Below the pieces are notes generated by a model. The model had not been told where the DNA came from and did not search any database. It worked only from the letters and a program-made list of their open reading frames with translations. Shown piece by piece: positions 26,999 to 35,959 of a DNA stretch of 64,000 bases. The number at the start of each line of letters is the position of its first letter. The stretch's first letter is position 1. The DNA is from CAIWHR01 sp963726775 (lineage in GTDB: Bacteria > Pseudomonadota > Gammaproteobacteria > Burkholderiales > Casimicrobiaceae). The DNA is taken from assembly GCA_963726775.1 (NCBI GenBank), contig CAVSDL010000015.1, forward strand, positions 1 to 64,000, in the 5' to 3' direction. The position numbers and the translations under genes are program-made.

Positions 26999-28186
26999 TC
27001 ACGTCGCTGCCTCCACTGGAATCGCGCGCACCGACAGCACGCCGCTGATCGCCGAAATGGCCGCGATCACGTCGTCCTGGACGGGACTGTCGACGTCGAC
27101 CAGCGTGTACGCGGTCTCGCCCCGCGACTTGTTCACCATGTTGTGGATGTTGAGCCCCGCACGCGCCATGGCCGTGGAGATCTGGCCGAGCATGTTGGGA
27201 ACGTTCGCGTTGGCGATCGCCACGCGGTACAACGATTCGCGCGGCATCTCGACGCCCGGGAAATTGACGGCATTGGCAATCGTGCCGTGCTCGAGGAACT
27301 CGCGCACCTCGTCGACCACCATGACGGCACAGTTTTCTTCCGCCTCGACCGTCGAGGCGCCGAGATGCGGCAGCGCGACGACGCCCGGCTCGCGCAGCAG
27401 CGCGGGGCCGGGAAAATCACACAGGTAATACTTGAGCCTGCGCCCCCGCAGCGCCGCGACGAGCGCCTGATCGTCGACCAGCCCGGCGCGCGCGAAATTG
27501 AGCAGCACCGCGCCCGATTTCATCGTCGCCAGCCGCCGTTCGTCGATCAGGTGCCGCGTCGACGCCAGCAGCGGCACATGCAGCGTGACGAAATCCGACT
27601 GCTTCAGCAGCTCTTCGATGCTGCTCGCCTTGCGCACGCTGGCGGGCAATCGCCATGCCGCGTCGACGGTGATCTCCGGGTCGAATCCCGTGACCTTGAG
27701 CCCCAGCTTGATCGCGATGTCGGCGACCAGGCTGCCGATCGCGCCGAGGCCGATGATGCCCAGCGTCCGGTGCGGCAGCTCCACGCCCGCAAATTGCTTC
27801 TTTCCTTCCTCGACCCGCAGATCGAGGTCCGCGGCGCCCGCGTCGAGCCCGGCGACGTAGTGCAGCGCCGGAATCACATTGCGCGCGGCGAGCAGCAGCG
27901 CCGCCAGCACCAGTTCCTTGACCGCGTTGGCATTGGCGCCCGGAGCGTTGAACACCGGTACGCCGCGCTTCGTCATCTCCGTCACCGGAATGTTGTTCGT
28001 TCCCGCCCCGGCCCGGCCGATGGCCTTGACGCTCGCCGGCACGTCCATGGCGTGCATGTCGTGAGAACGCACGAGGATGGCATCCGGTTGCTCGATCGCC
28101 TTCCCGACGGCATAGCGGCCGCCCGGAAAGCGGTGCAGGCCGTGGCTGGAGATCTGGTTGAGCGTCAGGATGCGGTACTTGGTCAT
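26999..28186 (-). CDS. serA: D-3-phosphoglycerate dehydrogenase
   Basis: A 395-residue enzyme catalysing the first step of serine synthesis. The NAD-binding Rossmann motif is GLGAIGSLVADIAIKLGLKVTGFDP. The catalytic Arg lies in NFARAGLVDD and the His in LPHLGAST. A C-terminal ACT domain (RVAIANANVPNMLGQISTAMARAGLNI) suggests allosteric control, probably by serine. The length matches the short, single-ACT class. It follows serC by 6 bases on the same strand, so serC-serA form an operon for two consecutive steps. Confidence 0.93.
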   Translation of the reverse strand: MTKYRILTLNQISSHGLHRFPGGRYAVGKAIEQPDAILVRSHDMHAMDVPASVKAIGRAGAGTNNIPVTEMTKRGVPVFNAPGANANAVKELVLAALLLAARNVIPALHYVAGLDAGAADLDLRVEEGKKQFAGVELPHRTLGIIGLGAIGSLVADIAIKLGLKVTGFDPEITVDAAWRLPASVRKASSIEELLKQSDFVTLHVPLLASTRHLIDERRLATMKSGAVLLNFARAGLVDDQALVAALRGRRLKYYLCDFPGPALLREPGVVALPHLGASTVEAEENCAVMVVDEVREFLEHGTIANAVNFPGVEMPRESLYRVAIANANVPNMLGQISTAMARAGLNIHNMVNKSRGETAYTLVDVDSPVQDDVIAAISAISGVLSVRAIPVEAAT

Positions 28187-28192
28187 GAGTGT

Positions 28193-29272
28193 TCAGCCGT
28201 GTTGCTTCTCGAAATCCCGCAGGTAGGCAACGAGCGCCTGCACGCCCTCGACCGGCATCGCGTTGTAGATGGAAGCGCGCATGCCGCCGACGGCGCGATG
28301 GCCCTTGAGCTGCACCATGCCATGCTCCCGGGCCCCCTCGAGAAACCTTGCGTCCAGCGCCTCGTCGTGCAGCCGGAACGTGACGTTCATGCGCGAACGG
28401 TCTTCCGGGCGCACCGCATTGCGGTAAAAGGCCGTACTGTCGAGATAGTCGTAGAGCAGCTTCGACTTGGCGACGTTCCGTCGCTCGATGGCCGCCAGGC
28501 CACCCGCCGCCAGCAGCCATTCGAACACCAGCCCGGCAATGTAGATCGCGTAGGTCGGTGGTGTGTTCAGCATCGAATCGGCTTCCGCCTGCTCCTTCCA
28601 GTGGAAGGCCGACGGCGTGATGGGGAGGGCGCGGTCGAGCAGGTCGTCGCGCACGATGACCAGCGTCAGTCCGGCCGGGCCCATGTTTTTTTGCGCGCCG
28701 CCGTAGATCACACCGAATTTCGACACATCGACAACGCGCGAGAGGATGTGCGACGACATGTCCGCCACCAGCGGCACGTCGCCCGTCTGCGGCGTCCACT
28801 GGTATTCGACGCCGGCGATCGTCTCGTTGGTGCAGACGTGCACGTAGGCAGGGTCCGGGCTCAATTTCCACGATGTCTGCGCCGGCACGCAGGTGAACTG
28901 CTGGTCCTCGGATGAGGCGGCAACATTCACCGTGCAATACTTCCTTGCCTCCTTGATGGACTTCTTCGACCACTCGCCGGTGTTGACGTAGTCCGCAACC
29001 GATCGGCCACGCAGCAGGTTCATCGGGATGATGGCGTTCTCGCCTATCGCCCCGCCCTGGAGGAACAGCACCCTGTAATTGGCCGGGATCGCGAGCAGCG
29101 TGCGCAGATCGGCCTCGGCCTTGTCCGCAATGGCGATGAATTCCTTGCCGCGATGGCTCATTTCCATCACCGACATGCCGCTGCCGCGCCAGTCGAGCAT
29201 TTCTGCCGCGGCCTGGCGCAGCACTTCCTCGGGGAGCACGGCCGGGCCGGCACTGAAATTGAAGACTCGCAT
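28193..29272 (-). CDS. serC: Phosphoserine aminotransferase
   Basis: The ATG at 29272 gives 359 residues, the normal family size; the open frame further upstream is not family-like. Conserved segments are RVFNFSAGPAVLPEEVLRQA, FLQGGAIGENAIIPMNL, VADMSSHILSR and the PLP lysine in IYGGAQKNMGPAGL. It converts 3-phosphohydroxypyruvate and glutamate to phosphoserine. It is the promoter-proximal gene of serC-serA and diverges from the Bug receptor gene. Confidence 0.95.
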   Translation of the reverse strand: MRVFNFSAGPAVLPEEVLRQAAAEMLDWRGSGMSVMEMSHRGKEFIAIADKAEADLRTLLAIPANYRVLFLQGGAIGENAIIPMNLLRGRSVADYVNTGEWSKKSIKEARKYCTVNVAASSEDQQFTCVPAQTSWKLSPDPAYVHVCTNETIAGVEYQWTPQTGDVPLVADMSSHILSRVVDVSKFGVIYGGAQKNMGPAGLTLVIVRDDLLDRALPITPSAFHWKEQAEADSMLNTPPTYAIYIAGLVFEWLLAAGGLAAIERRNVAKSKLLYDYLDSTAFYRNAVRPEDRSRMNVTFRLHDEALDARFLEGAREHGMVQLKGHRAVGGMRASIYNAMPVEGVQALVAYLRDFEKQHG

Positions 29273-29660
29273 CTGGTTTTCCGTTGCTGGATGCCGGATC
29301 GCGACGCCCTCCCCCGGTCCAGGTTCCACTTTCTGGAGTCCGTGCAGGAGGCGATCGGCGTGGTCTGTCGGGCAAATTGCCCCCGCCGGATTCCGCCAAG
29401 TGCTTGCGCCGGGATGGAAGGCGGAAGAGAGCTGCTCGTATCCGATGAAGGCCAGGACGGAGTTTAGCGGAAATGCCGTGCCCCGAACGCCAGTGCGGCG
29501 CGTGCGCCTCGCGGCCGGCGTTGCCGCCGCCGTGCTGACGCCGTCGCGTGTCGCAGCGTCGCTACGCGCTGCCCGACTTCGCCGCCCAGCCGGCACAATG
29601 TGGGAGTATCGTGTTCTCCGGTTCCGCGCATCGATTCCTCAACTTTCGGGAGCATTCCGC
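29273..29660. other. Divergent intergenic region, serC / Bug receptor
   Basis: This 388-base gap holds no supported gene. On the minus strand a TAAACT box near 29460 could be the serC -10, implying an untranslated leader of about 180 bases. I see no recognisable riboswitch. On the plus strand the region just before 29661 has only a weak ribosome binding site (cgggag). Confidence 0.4.
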
Positions 29661-30632
29661 ATGTACCGCCCAGGACTGGCTGCGCTTGCCGCGATCGTGC
29701 TGTCCATCACCCCTGCGCTGGCGCAGGAGTACCCCTCGAGACCCATCACCTTGCTGGTTCCGTTCGCGGCCGGCGGTCCGACCGACATCGTGGCGCGTTC
29801 GCTCGGACAGGCGATGGGCAAGGTGTTGAAGCAGGTGATCATTGTCGAAAACGCGCCCGGCGCCGGCGGCACCATCGCCCCGACGAAGCTCAAGAGTTCC
29901 GCCCCCGACGGCTACACGCTGCTGCTGGCGCACATCGGCATGGCGACGGCGCCCGCGCTGTACCGCGCGCTGCCTTTCAGGCCGGTGGAGGATTTCGAGC
30001 ATATCGGACAGGTCGTGGACGTGCCGATGACGCTGATCGCCCGGCAGACGATGCCGGCGAAGGACCTGAAGGAACTGCTGGCCTACATCAAGGCAAACAA
30101 GGACAAGGTTTCGTTTGCCAACGCCGGCGTCGGCTCGGCTTCGCATCTGTGCGGGCTGCTGTTCATGAGCACCATCGAAATCGAGATGACGACCGTGCCA
30201 TACAAGGGGACCGCGCCGGCGATGAACGATCTGCTCGGCGGCCAGGTGGACCTTCTTTGCGACCAGACGACCCAGACGACGCAATACATCAAGTCGGGGC
30301 GCGTCAAAGCCTACGGCACGACGTCGAGGACACGCCTCGAAACGCTGAGCGAATTGCCGCCGCTGGCGGAGGCCGGCGTGCCCGGCTTCGAGGTTGTGGT
30401 CTGGAACGCCGTCTACGCGCCGAAAGGCACGCCCAAACCGGTGCAGGACAAGCTCGTCGCGGCATTGCAGGCCGCGATCCAGGATCCGGCCTTCGTCGAA
30501 AAGATGAGGGAACTCGGGGGGCAGGTCGTGCCGAAGGAAAAGGCCACGCCCGAAGGCCTGCGCACGCATCTCAAGGCCGAGATCGATCGCTGGACGCCGG
30601 TCATTCGCAAAGCCGGAGTCTACGCGGACTAG
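29661..30632 (+). CDS. Bug-family tripartite tricarboxylate transporter receptor
   Basis: A 323-residue periplasmic receptor with a signal peptide (AALAAIVLSITPALAQ), then the Bug hallmark YPSRPITLLVPFAAGGPTDIVAR, IVENAPGAGGTIAPTKL, LPFRPVEDFEHIG, YKGTAPAMNDLLGGQVDLLCDQ and PPLAEAGVPGFEVVVWNAVYAP. Bug proteins capture organic acids and related metabolites. No TctA/TctB membrane genes are adjacent, which is usual for the many orphan Bug receptors of Burkholderiales. Downstream genes (SDR, MmgE/PrpD) suggest a carboxylic acid ligand. Confidence 0.92.
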   Translation: MYRPGLAALAAIVLSITPALAQEYPSRPITLLVPFAAGGPTDIVARSLGQAMGKVLKQVIIVENAPGAGGTIAPTKLKSSAPDGYTLLLAHIGMATAPALYRALPFRPVEDFEHIGQVVDVPMTLIARQTMPAKDLKELLAYIKANKDKVSFANAGVGSASHLCGLLFMSTIEIEMTTVPYKGTAPAMNDLLGGQVDLLCDQTTQTTQYIKSGRVKAYGTTSRTRLETLSELPPLAEAGVPGFEVVVWNAVYAPKGTPKPVQDKLVAALQAAIQDPAFVEKMRELGGQVVPKEKATPEGLRTHLKAEIDRWTPVIRKAGVYAD

Positions 30633-30692
30633 GGACCGGTACGCGCGCCCTGCAAACCTGCGGACGGGGCAAGTTGGGCGATAATCCGGGGG

Positions 30693-31514
30693 ATGTCTTC
30701 CGGGACCCTCGACCGGCGAATCGACGACCGTAGCACAATGATCCGACAAGCTGGCATCGCTCCGGGCCGGGAACTGGCCGGGAAGGTCGTACTCGTCACC
30801 GGCGGCGCTCGTAACATCGGCCGCGCGATTGCGCTGGCGCTTGCTGCCGGAGGCGCGAGCGCGATGGTCAATGCGCGCCGCGCGAGCGACGACCTTGCAG
30901 AAACCGTGCGCTCGATCGAAACGATGGGCGGGACCGCGTCCAGCTTTGCTGCGGATGTCACCGACCAGGCGGCCGTTGCCGCGATGGTGGCGGCGACCAT
31001 CGATCGGTTCGGGCGTCTCGATGCGCTCGTCAACAACGCCGCTCTGCGCACCGAGCAGGCGTTCGCGGACATGCCGTTCGCGGATTGGCGGCGCATCCTG
31101 GCGGTCATCCTGGACGGCGCGTTTCTGTGCTCGCAGGCGTGCCTGCCGCACCTTGTCCGCGGCGGCGGCGGATCCATCGTCAACATCGGCGGCGAGACCG
31201 GGCATCGCGGCGCTGCGGAGCGCGCGCACGTCGTGACGGCCAAGGCCGGACTTGCGGGCATGACCAAGGCGCTCGCGCTGGATCTCGCCCCGCACGGGAT
31301 CACGGTCAACTGCGTGGTGCCGGGCCGCATCGATACCGTGCGCGAAGTCGCGGCAGCGGCCGCCAGACCGGCGCACCGGCCGGCGATGCCGCCGATCGGG
31401 CGGCTCGGCCTGCCCGCGGAGGTCGCGGCGATGGTACGGATGCTTTGCGGCCCCGAAGCCCGGTATGTCACCGGCCAGGCGATCCACGTGAATGGCGGCG
31501 CGTGGATGCCGTGA
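30693..31514 (+). CDS. SDR-family protein lacking the canonical catalytic Ser and Tyr
   Basis: A 273-residue Rossmann protein with the cofactor motif TGGARNIGRA, NNAA and a C-terminal VTGQAIHVNGGAWMP. Where classical SDRs have a catalytic Ser after the VNI strand, this one has NIGGETG. Where they have YxxxK, it has VVTAK (V180 for Tyr, K184 kept). The fold and nucleotide binding look intact but the standard proton-transfer machinery is missing. It lies between the Bug receptor and the MmgE/PrpD gene, so it probably serves the same pathway. A start at 30738 is an alternative. Confidence 0.82.
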   Translation: MSSGTLDRRIDDRSTMIRQAGIAPGRELAGKVVLVTGGARNIGRAIALALAAGGASAMVNARRASDDLAETVRSIETMGGTASSFAADVTDQAAVAAMVAATIDRFGRLDALVNNAALRTEQAFADMPFADWRRILAVILDGAFLCSQACLPHLVRGGGGSIVNIGGETGHRGAAERAHVVTAKAGLAGMTKALALDLAPHGITVNCVVPGRIDTVREVAAAAARPAHRPAMPPIGRLGLPAEVAAMVRMLCGPEARYVTGQAIHVNGGAWMP

Positions 31515-31635
31515 GCAACGGCTACCGTCACAGGCTGTTGGTCCGTCCCCAGTTCGAAGAACCCCTGCGCTGCAACCAATGCCGATGGCGCCGCTCCATC
31601 GGCGGCACCCGCGACAGCTTACCGGAGCAACTTCC

Positions 31636-33009
31636 ATGGCGCACAACGCGCAGGTGAAGGCGGATGCAAACGCGCCTGCCGTCACGCAGATCCTGGCCGA
31701 TTTCGTGGCGACGCACCCGTCGCACGGGTGGAGCGACGGCGTCGAAAACGAAGCGCACCGGACATTGCTGAACTGGATCGGCTGCGCCATCGGCGCGTCG
31801 CGCCATCCCACCGTGGAAGCGGCGCTCGCCGCGATGCTCGAACTTGCGCCGGCGGCCCAGGCGACGATCCTCGGCCGCAGCGAGCGTGTCGACATCGGCA
31901 GCGCCGCCCTTCTGAACGGCATCACGTCGCACACGTTCGATTTCGACGACACGCACCTGAAGACCGTCATCCATCCTGCCGGGCCGGTCGCCTCGGCCGC
32001 GCTGGCGCTCGCGGAGCATATAGGCGCCAGCGGTCGGCGGCTCGTCGACGCGACGATCCTCGGCATCGACGTCGCGTGCCGCATCGGCAACATGATCTAT
32101 CCCGACCACTACGACCGCGGTTGGCACATCACCGGTTCGACCGGAATGCTCGGTGCGGCGGCGGCCTGCGCACGGCTGATCGGGCTCGACGCGCGGAAGA
32201 CCGCGATGGCGCTGGGCATCGCCGCGTCGCAGCCGGTCGGCGTCCGCGAGCAGTTCGGGACGATGACCAAGCCGTTTCATCCGGGCGCCGCGGCGCGCGT
32301 CGGCCTCGCTTCGGCGCTGATGGCCAAGCACGGCTTCACCGCGTCGGCCCGGGCGATTGAAGCGCCACGCGGACTGGCCCAGACATTCTCGACCAAGTGC
32401 AACTGGAGCGAAATCACCGACGCGCTCGGCGTGCGCTTCGAGATCTCGTTCAATACCTACAAGCCGTTCGCCTGCGGAATCGTGATCCATCCGGCGATCG
32501 ACGGCTGCGTGCAGCTGCGCGATGCGCATGCGTTGCAGGCCGGAGATATCGAGCGGGTTCTGCTGCGGGTTCACCCGCTGGTCCTGGAACTCACGGGCAA
32601 GACCGCGCCCACGGTCGGGCTCGAAGGCAAGTTCAGCGTCTACCACGCGTGCGCTGCGGGTCTCCTGTTCGGGCAGGCGGGCGAAGCCGAGTTCTCCGAC
32701 GCCATCGTCGCCCGCGCCGACGTCATCGCGCTGCGCGATCGCATCGAGGCGATTGTCGACACCGCGATCGACGAAGACGCGGCGGACATCACCGTGACCC
32801 GCCGGGACGGTCGCACCGTACATCTGTTCGTCGCCCACGCGGTCGGCAGCCTGCAGCGGCCGATGAGCGACGCCGATCTCGCCCGCAAGTTCCATGGCCT
32901 GGTCGACCCGGTGCTGGGCGCCGAACGCGCGGAGCGCCTGATCGCGCAGTGCGGTGCGCTGGCGGACGCCGCGGACCTCGGTGCGCTCGTGGCGTCGGTA
33001 CGGCCCTGA
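31636..33009 (+). CDS. MmgE/PrpD family protein
   Basis: A start at 31636 (CCGGAGCAA upstream) gives 457 residues. Family features are NWIGCAIGASRHPTVEAALAAM, the GITSHTFDFDDTHLKTVIHPAGPVASAALALAE core containing the conserved DFDD-H motif, GTMTKPFHPGAAARVGLASALMAKHGF and FNTYKPFACGIVIHPAIDG. Members include 2-methylcitrate dehydratase and cis-aconitate decarboxylase-like enzymes. The substrate here is not determinable. Its position after a Bug receptor suggests catabolism of an imported di- or tricarboxylate. Confidence 0.92.
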   Translation: MAHNAQVKADANAPAVTQILADFVATHPSHGWSDGVENEAHRTLLNWIGCAIGASRHPTVEAALAAMLELAPAAQATILGRSERVDIGSAALLNGITSHTFDFDDTHLKTVIHPAGPVASAALALAEHIGASGRRLVDATILGIDVACRIGNMIYPDHYDRGWHITGSTGMLGAAAACARLIGLDARKTAMALGIAASQPVGVREQFGTMTKPFHPGAAARVGLASALMAKHGFTASARAIEAPRGLAQTFSTKCNWSEITDALGVRFEISFNTYKPFACGIVIHPAIDGCVQLRDAHALQAGDIERVLLRVHPLVLELTGKTAPTVGLEGKFSVYHACAAGLLFGQAGEAEFSDAIVARADVIALRDRIEAIVDTAIDEDAADITVTRRDGRTVHLFVAHAVGSLQRPMSDADLARKFHGLVDPVLGAERAERLIAQCGALADAADLGALVASVRP

Positions 33010-33013
33010 CCCG

Positions 33014-33859
33014 ATGAACTGCCGTCATGTCGCCGTCGCGTTGATCGCGATACTCGCGGCCGCGGCGCCCGCCGCGCAGGACTTTCCGCAATACGGTGAC
33101 GAGATGTACCGCCCGCGGCTCCGGCAGCCGGGGAAAGACGTGATGTGGCTGCCGACCCCGGACGCGATGGTCATGCGCATGCTGCAGGCGGCGAAAACCA
33201 CGAAGGCCGACATCGTCTACGACCTGGGCGCGGGCGACGGCAGGATTCCCATCGCCGCGGCAATGGCCTTCGGCGCGACGGCGGTCGGCATCGAGTTCGA
33301 CGGCGAGCTCGCGGCGCTGGCCCGCCGCAACGCCGAACGCGCGGGCGTCGCGGACAGGGTGACGATCGTCGCGGGCGACATCTTCAAGGAGGATTTCTCG
33401 AAGGCCACCGTGGTCACGCTGTACCTGCTGCCAGACCTCAACCAGCAGCTCCGTCCGGTGCTGCTCCGAATGAAGCCGGGCACGCGCGTCGTGTCGCACC
33501 TGTGGGACATGGGGGAATGGGAGCCCGACGAAGCATTCCGCGACGGCCAAGGCGACGGTTACCTGTGGATCGTTCCGGCGCGTGCCGCGGGTCGCTGGAC
33601 GCTGCGTGAAGAAGCGGGATTCTGGGAGGGCGAGCTCAACCTCGCACAGCGCTTTCAACGCATCGGCGGGACGTTGACGATCCGGGGCCGGACGCAGCCG
33701 CTGCTTGGCGCGTATCTGCAGGGCGACCAGCTCGGCTTCACGTTCGTCGGCCCGGACGGCGGAGTCCGCAGCGTGCGCGCGAAGATCGATGGTCCCGAAT
33801 TTTCGGGAACCGTCCGGTTTGCGGGCAACCTCACTCCGATCGCCGGCCGGCGACGTTGA
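33014..33859 (+). CDS. Exported SAM-dependent methyltransferase-like protein
   Basis: The ATG at 33014 lies 5 bases after the MmgE/PrpD stop and gives 281 residues. A signal peptide (HVAVALIAILAAAAPAAQ) precedes a class I methyltransferase domain: motif I YDLGAGDGRIPIAAA, the acidic end of strand 2 (VGIEFDGELAALARRNAER) and VTLYLLPDLNQQLRP. A C-terminal beta-rich part (about 90 residues, FWEGELNLAQRFQRIGGTL onward) is additional. The puzzle is that SAM is cytosolic while the protein appears to be exported. The signal may be a membrane anchor, or the domain may bind something else. Confidence 0.82.
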   Translation: MNCRHVAVALIAILAAAAPAAQDFPQYGDEMYRPRLRQPGKDVMWLPTPDAMVMRMLQAAKTTKADIVYDLGAGDGRIPIAAAMAFGATAVGIEFDGELAALARRNAERAGVADRVTIVAGDIFKEDFSKATVVTLYLLPDLNQQLRPVLLRMKPGTRVVSHLWDMGEWEPDEAFRDGQGDGYLWIVPARAAGRWTLREEAGFWEGELNLAQRFQRIGGTLTIRGRTQPLLGAYLQGDQLGFTFVGPDGGVRSVRAKIDGPEFSGTVRFAGNLTPIAGRRR

Positions 33860-34243
33860 CGGATGCTCGCAACGAGCGCTGTCGATGATCCGTCCCAGCC
33901 GAGAGTCGACGTGATGGACAATGTCGCACGGCTTCGAACTGCGCTGGCGCAATGGCCGGATTCCCACAGTTGCCGTTCGAGTTGACGCCACCAACGGCCG
34001 CAACGCAGCGGAAGGCGACGCAACGACTCCCGCCTCGGACGCCCGTCATCGGCTAGTTCCAGACGGTCCGCTTCACATCCCGATTGCCGGCGAGCGGCCA
34101 CCGACAAGTCAACCGCCGCTTGACGAGTGAAGGAGCGGCAGGCGCTTTACCAATCTATCGCGCCCTGTCGGAATTTCTTACACACCCCTGCGTCGAACGC
34201 GCTCAATCAGCCATACGCCTTTGATGTGATGGCCGTTTTATTT
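33860..34243. other. Gene-free spacer
   Basis: No reading frame with domain, start or ribosome binding site support. Scattered GTTG/CCGTTCG motifs occur here, as in the larger gene-free stretch 42908-44196, giving the look of decayed DNA. It ends at the -24/-12 promoter of the PEP-CTERM gene. Confidence 0.5.
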
Positions 34244-34259
34244 TTGGCGCAATACTTGC
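34244..34259 (+). promoter_or_regulatory. Sigma-54 (-24/-12) promoter
   Basis: TTGGCGCAATACTTGC matches the sigma-54 consensus TGGCAC-N5-TTGC. The invariant GG (34246-34247) and GC (34258-34259) are separated by exactly 10 bases. Transcription would start near 34271, leaving a leader of about 79 bases before the GTG at 34350. RpoN control of PEP-CTERM genes through PrsK/PrsR is known in floc-forming betaproteobacteria. Confidence 0.72.
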
Positions 34260-34349
34260 GTGCCTCTACGCGGTAGCTCCACTTCGACGGCAGCGAGCGT
34301 GCCCCGAGTTGGGGCGCGCAGCAAACCGATTGGAACAGGTAAGGCCACC

Positions 34350-35012
34350 GTGAAGGTACAAGAAGTGAAGAGAACCCTAACTGCCCTGGCCGCGTGCACA
34401 CTTTTCGCGGCAGTACCTGCAAGCGCAAACATCGTGCTCTCCTTCCTGCCGTCGGCTCAGCACGTCAACATTGGCGACACAGTGTTCGTCGATGCCAACA
34501 TTAGCGGATTCGGCGCCGAATTTCTGTCGGGCCTCGACGTGAATTTCCTCTATGACGGCTCCATCATGGGCGCAGCTAGAAGTGCCGACGCCACCGCGAT
34601 TTTCGATGAATTGGGTGGCGCATACGGTTTCGTGCCAACGTTCGCGTTCGACAGCATCGCGTTTGGCGACTGGGGCTTCCATGCCACCGCCGTGGCAAAT
34701 GACGCGACGGTGGCCGCCAACCAGCACGACAGCTTCTTGCTGGCCCATTTTTCATTTTCGGCCGACGCCAATGGCGTCACAACCTTTACCCTAGGCCTCG
34801 ACCCGGACCAGCGAAAATTCGTTGGGGGGCACGACGCCACTGGGACGCCGGTTGCACTGAGCGTCGACATCGGCTCCGCCTGCATCGCGGTTGGCACCGG
34901 CATATGCGACGCCACCGTGCCCGAGCCCGCCACTCTCGGTTTGGCCGCAGTTGCGATGTTGGTCGGCGGCGCAGTTGGTCGCAATCGGCGCCGCGCCCGC
35001 GCAATAGTCTGA
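34350..35012 (+). CDS. PEP-CTERM sorting protein with cohesin-like domain
   Basis: A GTG at 34350 (AGGTAAGG upstream) gives 220 residues: a signal peptide (ALAACTLFAAVPASA), a cohesin-like beta domain (VNIGDTVFVDANISGFG, LSGLDVNFLYD, LLAHFSFSADANGVTTFTLG) and a C-terminal sorting tail VPEPATLGLAAVAMLVGG ending in a basic cluster (GRNRRRARA). The tail is recognised by exosortase, which removes it for export to the surface or exopolysaccharide matrix. No exosortase gene is in the window. Expression appears to be under sigma-54 from 34244-34259, with a strong terminator at 35032-35065, so it is monocistronic. Confidence 0.9.
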   Translation: MKVQEVKRTLTALAACTLFAAVPASANIVLSFLPSAQHVNIGDTVFVDANISGFGAEFLSGLDVNFLYDGSIMGAARSADATAIFDELGGAYGFVPTFAFDSIAFGDWGFHATAVANDATVAANQHDSFLLAHFSFSADANGVTTFTLGLDPDQRKFVGGHDATGTPVALSVDIGSACIAVGTGICDATVPEPATLGLAAVAMLVGGAVGRNRRRARAIV

Positions 35013-35031
35013 CGACCGTTCGCGTGCCGCG

Positions 35032-35065
35032 AAACGAGGGCCGGCCATGCCGGCCCTCGTTTTTC
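35032..35065 (+). terminator. Rho-independent terminator
   Basis: A perfect 14-bp stem (35032-35045 with 35049-35062) around the three-base loop cat, followed by a T run. It lies 20 bases after the stop of the PEP-CTERM gene. Confidence 0.93.
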
Positions 35066-35428
35066 TTGTCATCGCGTCGACCGCTTTGGCGGAGATCGGC
35101 TGGCCGGTCAGGGTCGCCCTCAGTTACAGGCAAGCCGAAACCGAACGGCCGCTACGGTCTGGACCAGACATCCGGGCAATGGCGGCCAATGCCCGCTCGT
35201 GGCCGCGGGCCGAGATTCCCTCATGTCGCCGATAGCCGCCCTTGGAGTTGTTTGCCTCTGGCGCGAACGGCAGCTGACGGGCGCCGTTCCGAATTCACAC
35301 TACCGGCCAAAGCGGACTTCGGGTTATTGGTTACACTGACAATGGGGCGCGCAGATCGTGTCCAACCTCACTTCTGCGGAACGTCGGCTCAAGCTATTCT
35401 GAAGAACCTGGGGTGGAGAATTTGTAGC
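35066..35428. other. Gene-free spacer
   Basis: About 360 bases before the DHFR-like gene. Open frames run through it but none has a convincing start or domain, and the upstream extension of the DHFR-like frame is not family-like. Confidence 0.5.
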
Positions 35429-35959
35429 ATGGCGAAACTCGTCTTTGGAATGAACCAGTCCTTGGATGGCTACGTCGACCATCTGGAATTTAGGCCAAGC
35501 CCTGCGCTCTTTCGTCACTTCATAGAGCAAGTGCGCGACTTGACGGGCAGTGTGTACGGTCGCCGCATGTACGAGGTAATGCGTTATTGGGACGAAGACC
35601 GTCCGGAGTGGGTCGCGGAGGAACACGACTTCGCGGCGGCGTGGCGGAACCAGCCGAAGTGGGTCGTGTCGCGCTCGTTGAAGTCGGTCGGGCCCAACGC
35701 CACCCTTGTCGAGGATGACATCGAAGCGGTGATACGTGGGCTGAAGGCTCAGCTGGTTGGGGAGATTGAAGTTGCCGGACCAGACTTGGCAGGAAGCCTA
35801 ACCGATCTTGGTCTTATTGATGAGTATCGACTCTACCTCCACCCCGTCGTGCTTGGTCGCGGCAAGCCATTCTTCGCCGGCCCCCGGCCGCCGCTCCGCC
35901 TTGTGACCAGCGATCTAATTGGCGAGGACGTGATTAGGTTGACGTACGTTCCCGTTTAA
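35429..35959 (+). CDS. Dihydrofolate reductase family (RibD C-terminal-like) protein
   Basis: The ATG at 35429 (GGTGGAGAA upstream) gives 176 residues. The family pattern is MAKLVFGMNQSLDGYVDH, then GSVYGRRMYEVMRYWDED, KWVVSRSLKSVGPNATLVEDD, IEVAGPDLAGSLTDLGLIDEYRLYLHPVVLGRGKPFF. These proteins bind NADPH and are related to RibD reductase; many are orphan reductases associated with mobile or accessory DNA. Base composition is slightly richer in A+T than the core genes. The left end of the IS1182-type element lies about 50 bases beyond its stop. Confidence 0.87.
   Translation: MAKLVFGMNQSLDGYVDHLEFRPSPALFRHFIEQVRDLTGSVYGRRMYEVMRYWDEDRPEWVAEEHDFAAAWRNQPKWVVSRSLKSVGPNATLVEDDIEAVIRGLKAQLVGEIEVAGPDLAGSLTDLGLIDEYRLYLHPVVLGRGKPFFAGPRPPLRLVTSDLIGEDVIRLTYVPV

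Noticed and set aside
29273..29453. Leader upstream of serC considered as a riboswitch
   Set aside because: No conserved riboswitch core was recognised by eye; a covariance-model search would be needed to reopen this.
29562..32093. Minus-strand frame of 843 codons
   Set aside because: Antisense to the Bug receptor and SDR genes; no domain.
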